DNA from: Roseovarius albus | GTDB taxonomy: Bacteria > Pseudomonadota > Alphaproteobacteria > Rhodobacterales > Rhodobacteraceae | Assembly: GCF_900172335.1 (NCBI RefSeq) | Contig: NZ_FWFX01000006.1 | Coordinates: 186,001 to 250,000 of the forward strand | Length of the DNA stretch: 64,000 bases | Direction: 5' to 3' | Shown here: positions 60,271 through 64,000 of the stretch, piece after piece | Layout: each line of letters starts with the position of its first letter | Numbering within the stretch: position 1 is the first letter of the stretch | Program-made: the position numbers and the translations under genes | The notes under the pieces: generated by a model | What the model was told of the DNA's origin: nothing | The model's database searches: none | What the model saw: only the letters and a program-made list of their open reading frames with translations

Positions 60271-60396
60271 GGCGCCCTCCGTACACAGAAACGACCATGC
60301 TCAATATAGCAATTTTTCGCTTATTTTGGCGTGAAAACTGCGTGAAAACGCGTGAGGATAGGCTTAGGCGGTTAATATTTAATGAAAATTAGTTGC

Positions 60397-60831
60397 CTAG
60401 TGTTTTTTCTTTTCGGTCAAAAACCCGATGAGAATCGAGGCCAGAATGCAGGCCGTGAACAGATAGAGACCCCACGCGACCTCGATCCGACCGACACCGA
60501 TGCCCTTGCTGATAGTGATGTAAAGCGCGATTAGAAAAACGTCTGCCATGGCCAGTTTGCCAAGAATTTGCAGTGCTGGCAGAGCCCGGCGACGCATCAG
60601 GCGGAAGTGGATCAGGGCAAGGCCGATGGTTTTCATATAGGGTGCAAAAAGCGCGAAGGCGGTGACCACAAGGGCGAGGAAAACGTCAGATTTCCACAAA
60701 GATTGCAGCCCCGAGATGACGCTGATTTCTGACAGGCCGAACAGCGGTAGGACACCTGCGCGCATCAGCGGGGCAAACCACGCGATGGGGAAAAGGATCA
60801 GCAGGGCAAGGTTGGCATAGCGCAGGATCAT
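60397..60831 (-). CDS. PqiA-like membrane protein
   Basis: The 144-residue protein has four hydrophobic segments and matches the PqiA family: LLILFPIAWFAPLM at the start, SVISGLQSLWKSDVFLALVVTAFALFAPY and LGKLAMADVFLIALYITISKG, which are the PqiA blocks. Full-length PqiA has two such units; this is a single-unit form without the zinc-ribbon cysteines. It may work in lipid transport with the nearby MlaFE genes. Confidence 0.8.
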   Translation of the reverse strand: MILRYANLALLILFPIAWFAPLMRAGVLPLFGLSEISVISGLQSLWKSDVFLALVVTAFALFAPYMKTIGLALIHFRLMRRRALPALQILGKLAMADVFLIALYITISKGIGVGRIEVAWGLYLFTACILASILIGFLTEKKKH

Positions 60832-60870
60832 GAGCGCGATCTAATCACATGGGGCGAGGGGTGCAAGGTG

Positions 60871-60930
60871 GTGGCGCTGCCCCTACCGCGCCAAGGCGCG
60901 ACTCCCCCGAGATATTTTTGGTCAGATGAA
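60871..60930 (+). repeat. Dispersed hairpin repeat, copy 3
   Basis: A GCGC-rich hairpin (CGCGCC/GGCGCG) is followed by CTCCCCCGAG and the tail ATATTTTTGGTCAGATGAA, with one difference from copies 1 and 2. It lies between the PqiA-like gene and a hypothetical gene. Confidence 0.7.
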
Positions 60931-60936
60931 AGAGGA

Positions 60937-61494
60937 TCAGGTTTGATTGGGCACCCAGTTCGATTTTTCAATATCTAATCTATTTTGGAATTCTTCCGCG
61001 ATTATGATCAACGCGGGAACGTCAGGCATACTATGGACTCCGAGAATAGGATATCTGGAGACGAATGGCCTACTATAAACTAAGTCCAATAATTCGATAT
61101 GCGTTTTGAGTTGTCGGTATAATTTTTTTAGTTCTTCATTGTCTAGGTTAGGGTTGTTTATGGCGACCTCCTCCGGAAGGACCATGCCTCGCAGTTTAAG
61201 ATTAATTGCAGCTTCGAGTTTGGTATCTGCAAGGTCTTGAAAAAGCTTCGAAATACAATGGGTCTTGGGCGGCTTGTCGCCCCGTGATGAAATCAGCCCC
61301 TTTAAAGAAGCTTCAATTGCTACCCCGAGTAATTGCGAAAGAGGGCGCAATATCATCGGCTTGTTCCAAAAAAACGGATTTTTACCCGAAAACTCAGAAT
61401 TCCAAATAATCTGTGCCGCCAATAAATATTGCTTTGAGATATCACAGAATAGAATAGGACTAATAGATTCAAAATCCTTGTCCGGATTCTTCAA
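60937..61494 (-). CDS. Hypothetical soluble protein coupled to the Mla operon
   Basis: The 185-residue product starts at TTG 61494, which overlaps the mlaF stop, with GAGG upstream. No ATG is available near the beginning. It is mostly helical and A+T-rich in DNA; the region AIEASLKGLIS ... THCISKLFQDL resembles the two-helix pattern of HEPN-like proteins, but the RxxxxH motif is not exact. I cannot assign a function. It may be a late addition to the Mla operon. Confidence 0.5.
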   Translation of the reverse strand: MKNPDKDFESISPILFCDISKQYLLAAQIIWNSEFSGKNPFFWNKPMILRPLSQLLGVAIEASLKGLISSRGDKPPKTHCISKLFQDLADTKLEAAINLKLRGMVLPEEVAINNPNLDNEELKKLYRQLKTHIELLDLVYSRPFVSRYPILGVHSMPDVPALIIIAEEFQNRLDIEKSNWVPNQT

Positions 61495-62237
61495 CGCACC
61501 GCCTCAATCGGGCCTTCGGCGCGGCCTTGGATGAATTGCTCTAGGTAGGGATCGCCGGATTGGTCCATGTCGCCCACGGGGCCGGTCCATTGGATCACGC
61601 CGTCATGCAGCATGGCGACGTTGTCGGCGATGGCGCGGACGCTAGACATGTCGTGGGTGATGGTCATGGCGGTGGCGCCCATTTCGACCACGATCTCGCG
61701 GATCAGGTCGTTGATCACGCCGGACATGATCGGGTCAAGGCCGGTGGTGGGTTCGTCAAAGAAGATGATCTCGGGCTCGGCCGCAATCGCGCGGGCCAGA
61801 CCCACGCGTTTTTGCATGCCGCCGGACAACTCGCCGGGGAACTTGTCGGCGACATCGGCCTTGAGACCAACGCGGCGTAGTTTTTCGACCGCGATTTCAC
61901 GGGCTTCGTCCTTGGGGCGTTTCAGTGAACCACGCAGCAGGCGGAAGGCGACGTTTTGCCAGACGGGCAGGGAGTCGAACAACGCGCCGCCCTGAAACAG
62001 CATGCCAAAGCGGGCAAGGAAGGCATCGCGGTCGGCCTTTGTGACGTCTTCGTCGTCCAGTGTGATCTTGCCGCTGTCGGGGTGAATGAGGCCCAATACG
62101 CATTTCAGCGTGACGGATTTGCCGGTGCCGGAACCGCCGATGATTACCATCGAGGTGCCTTTGGGAATCTCAAGGTTCACGCCTTGCAGGACGTGGTTGG
62201 GGCCAAAGGCCTTGTGGACGTTTTCCATTCTGATCAT
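61491..62237 (-). CDS. mlaF: ABC transporter ATP-binding protein, MlaF-like
   Basis: The 248-residue protein has Walker A GGSGTGKSVTLK, the signature LSGGMQKRVGLARAIA and Walker B EIIFFDEPTTGLDP. It matches the ATPase of the Mla/MCE lipid transporter type that works with the following MlaE-like permease. No MCE (MlaD) gene is seen in the window. It overlaps mlaE by ATGA. Confidence 0.92.
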   Translation of the reverse strand: MIRMENVHKAFGPNHVLQGVNLEIPKGTSMVIIGGSGTGKSVTLKCVLGLIHPDSGKITLDDEDVTKADRDAFLARFGMLFQGGALFDSLPVWQNVAFRLLRGSLKRPKDEAREIAVEKLRRVGLKADVADKFPGELSGGMQKRVGLARAIAAEPEIIFFDEPTTGLDPIMSGVINDLIREIVVEMGATAMTITHDMSSVRAIADNVAMLHDGVIQWTGPVGDMDQSGDPYLEQFIQGRAEGPIEAVR

Positions 62238-63019
62238 AGCGAGAAGAAAACCCCTGTAAGAACAAAGTTTGCGGCAAGGATCAGCACGGCAGCCGCCTGA
62301 ACCGAGCTTTTGGTGGCGCGGCCCACGCCTTGGGCACCCCGGCCCGAGTTCATGCCGAAGTAGCAGCCCATGAGGGAGGCGATGACGCCAAAGGCTGCGC
62401 CCTTGACCAGCGAGGAGACAATATCGCGCATCTCAAGGAAATTGACAGTGTTGTGCAGATAGGTGGCTGGGTTGAAGCCAAGGTTCTGCACCGCAACGGT
62501 AAAGCCGCCCATGATGCCGATGATATCGCCCACAGCCACCAGAACAGGCACTGTGATCAGCGCGGCCAGCACACGCGGCGCGACGAGGTATTTCATCGGA
62601 TGTGTGGACAGCGTGACGAGGGCATCGATTTGCTCGGTCACCTTCATAGTCGCGATTTCAGCCGCGATCGAAGAGGTCACACGCGCGGCAATCATCAGGC
62701 CGACAAGGACGGGGCCAAGCTCGCGCACCATGCCGATGGCCACGATTTGCGGCATCACCGCCTCGGCATTGAAGCGCCCACCACCAGCGTAGATTTGCAG
62801 CGCCAAAGCACCACCGGTGAAAAGGGCGGTGAGGCCCACAACAGGAAGAGACATCCAGCCGATCTGTAACAGTGCAATCAGCAGTTCGCGCGGATAGTAA
62901 GGAGGGCGCAGAATGTGCATGAAAGTCTGACCTGCAAAAGTGGTCAGACGTCCCAATGCGGCCAGCCCATTGAGCGTGAGGCGCCCCAAAGAGGCCAGAA
63001 AACCAAGGATATAACTCAT
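62234..63019 (-). CDS. mlaE: ABC transporter permease, MlaE-like
   Basis: The 261-residue permease has five or six membrane helices and the MlaE family pattern: [38 protein letters not shown] in the middle. It forms the membrane part of the phospholipid transporter with MlaF. It overlaps alr by ATGA. Confidence 0.92.
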   Translation of the reverse strand: MSYILGFLASLGRLTLNGLAALGRLTTFAGQTFMHILRPPYYPRELLIALLQIGWMSLPVVGLTALFTGGALALQIYAGGGRFNAEAVMPQIVAIGMVRELGPVLVGLMIAARVTSSIAAEIATMKVTEQIDALVTLSTHPMKYLVAPRVLAALITVPVLVAVGDIIGIMGGFTVAVQNLGFNPATYLHNTVNFLEMRDIVSSLVKGAAFGVIASLMGCYFGMNSGRGAQGVGRATKSSVQAAAVLILAANFVLTGVFFSL

Positions 63020-64000
63020 ATACCGATGTACCGCCGTGTATAGCGCGACCCCAGTGAGGTCAGGATTTCATAACCGATGGTCTCGGCGCAATCGGCCAGA
63101 TCATCAACTGATTGTTCCGCACCAAGCAAACGCAGAGATTTCGGATCTTCATCTAGCTTTGTGACGTCCACGCCGATCATATCCATGGAAACACGCCCGG
63201 CGAGGGGGCAGCCGATTTCATTCGCGAAAAGCGTGGCGCCAGATGAAATCGCACGCAAAATGCCATCGGCGTAACCTGCCGCAATCGTGGCGATGCGTGT
63301 AGGACGTTCGGCGATAAAGCTATTCCCATAGCCGACGCTTTCACCCGGCTCCAGATCGCGGCATTGGATGACGGGGATATCCAGCGAGACGACCGATTGT
63401 GCCTCGTCAAATGGGTGGCCACCATAGAGGCCGATGCCGGGACGGGTCAGTTCAAAGTCAAATTCGCGTCCCAGCAGGATACCGCCGGTATTAGCAAGTG
63501 ACTTTTGCGTATTCAGACCATCTGTCATCTCTTTGAAAACCGAGAGTTGGTGCTGGTTCATGGGGTGATCTGGCTCATCAGCACAAGCCAGATGGCTCAT
63601 GATCAGCCGTGGATTCATCTGCAACATGATTTCACGAACGGCGGACCATTCTGAAGGCTCCATGCCCAATCGGTTCATGCCGGTATCAAGTTGGATGCCA
63701 AAGGAATGGCCGGGTAAAGATTCAACATGGCGGATCATCTGGTCCACCGAATTGAGCATTGGTACCAGTTCGAGATCGCCGATCATATCCGTGTCGCCGG
63801 GCATGTGCCCAGACAAGATATTAATTGCAGGACCGGGGCCTAGCGCTTGTCGCAGGGCAGCGCCTTCCTCAGCATTGGCGACAAAAAATGTGCGAGCGCC
63901 AGCTGTCGCAAGAGCACGGGCGACGCGTGCCATCCCAAGGCCGTAAGCGTCGGCTTTGACTACAGCAGAGGTCTCTGCGCGGGTCACGGTGTCCAGCGCG
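63016..64000 (-). CDS. alr: Alanine racemase (partial, 5' end outside window)
   Basis: Alr interconverts L- and D-alanine for peptidoglycan. The visible part is at least 323 residues and runs off the right edge: the PLP Lys lies in [12 protein letters not shown], and [11 protein letters not shown] and the C-terminal catalytic Tyr region [25 protein letters not shown] follow. The ending RYTRRYIGI is typical. The gene overlaps mlaE by ATGA, which links cell-wall and lipid-transport genes. Confidence 0.93.
   Translation of the reverse strand, partial: ALDTVTRAETSAVVKADAYGLGMARVARALATAGARTFFVANAEEGAALRQALGPGPAINILSGHMPGDTDMIGDLELVPMLNSVDQMIRHVESLPGHSFGIQLDTGMNRLGMEPSEWSAVREIMLQMNPRLIMSHLACADEPDHPMNQHQLSVFKEMTDGLNTQKSLANTGGILLGREFDFELTRPGIGLYGGHPFDEAQSVVSLDIPVIQCRDLEPGESVGYGNSFIAERPTRIATIAAGYADGILRAISSGATLFANEIGCPLAGRVSMDMIGVDVTKLDEDPKSLRLLGAEQSVDDLADCAETIGYEILTSLGSRYTRRYIGI

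Overview
This window looks like a chromosomal segment of a marine alphaproteobacterium of the Roseobacter group (Rhodobacteraceae). The evidence is protein content and gene order: zwf-pgl-pgi, purF/cvpA/radA, a zapA block, tatABC followed by a DUF815 ATPase, surE-pcm-nlpD, a valine-degradation cluster, Hint-domain and GcvT-family oxidoreductase genes typical of roseobacters, and a GTTC-N7-GTTC SOS box of alphaproteobacterial type in front of uvrA. I see no plasmid, phage, IS element, tRNA, rRNA or CRISPR array. Both window ends cut genes: an AsmA-like protein on the left and alanine racemase on the right.

Layout. 1-6.4 kb: AsmA-like end, queA, an MFS transporter, a DUF924 protein, dihydrolipoyl dehydrogenase and an exported amidohydrolase. 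6.4-14.7 kb: a radical SAM protein, then zwf-pgl-pgi-folA, facing an opposite-strand operon eno / DUF2314+Imm33-like / MEKHLA / cupin. 14.7-19.4 kb: a DMT transporter, a repeat-rich gap, uvrA with its SOS box, and an RcnB-like exported protein. 19.5-28.1 kb: valine degradation (acyl-CoA dehydrogenase, 3-hydroxyisobutyryl-CoA hydrolase, mmsB, and mmsA with a divergent LysR regulator), interrupted by a small membrane gene, an L,D-transpeptidase and a YbdK-type ligase. 28.1-33.7 kb: CBS protein, coaD, gap with a tiny membrane ORF behind its terminator, DUF808, and a decayed pentapeptide-repeat gene. 33.7-40.4 kb: tkt, a coiled-coil gene plus zapA with a possible 6S RNA, and a GcvT-family oxidoreductase. 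40.9-48.7 kb: tatABC-DUF815, an ATP-grasp protein divergent from an AEC transporter, and nlpD-pcm-surE. 48.8-54.4 kb: small hypotheticals, an SDR, gadB-gadC and DUF1284. 54.4-64 kb: purF, a Hint protein, cvpA, radA, a coiled-coil membrane protein, a PqiA-like protein, an A+T-rich hypothetical, an MlaF/MlaE-type transporter and alr.

How it fits together. Several central-carbon enzymes lie here (zwf, pgl, pgi, eno, gap, tkt, lpdA). eno and gap share a near-identical palindrome (core TGTTAGCG-N-TAAC) about 80 bp upstream of their starts, which suggests one LacI-type regulator for both. The valine genes form an overlapping operon. Many neighbours overlap by ATGA, implying translational coupling.

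Most interesting signals: (1) a dispersed repeat of small hairpins ending in a conserved tail, with four copies here, two of them inverted around the uvrA upstream region; (2) the shared eno/gap operator; (3) A+T-rich lineage-specific ORFs fitted exactly into conserved operons; (4) the eno-DUF2314-MEKHLA-cupin operon; (5) the ATP-grasp/AEC pair; (6) a two-lesion pseudogene; (7) a 131-bp segment with perfect 14-bp terminal inverted repeats.
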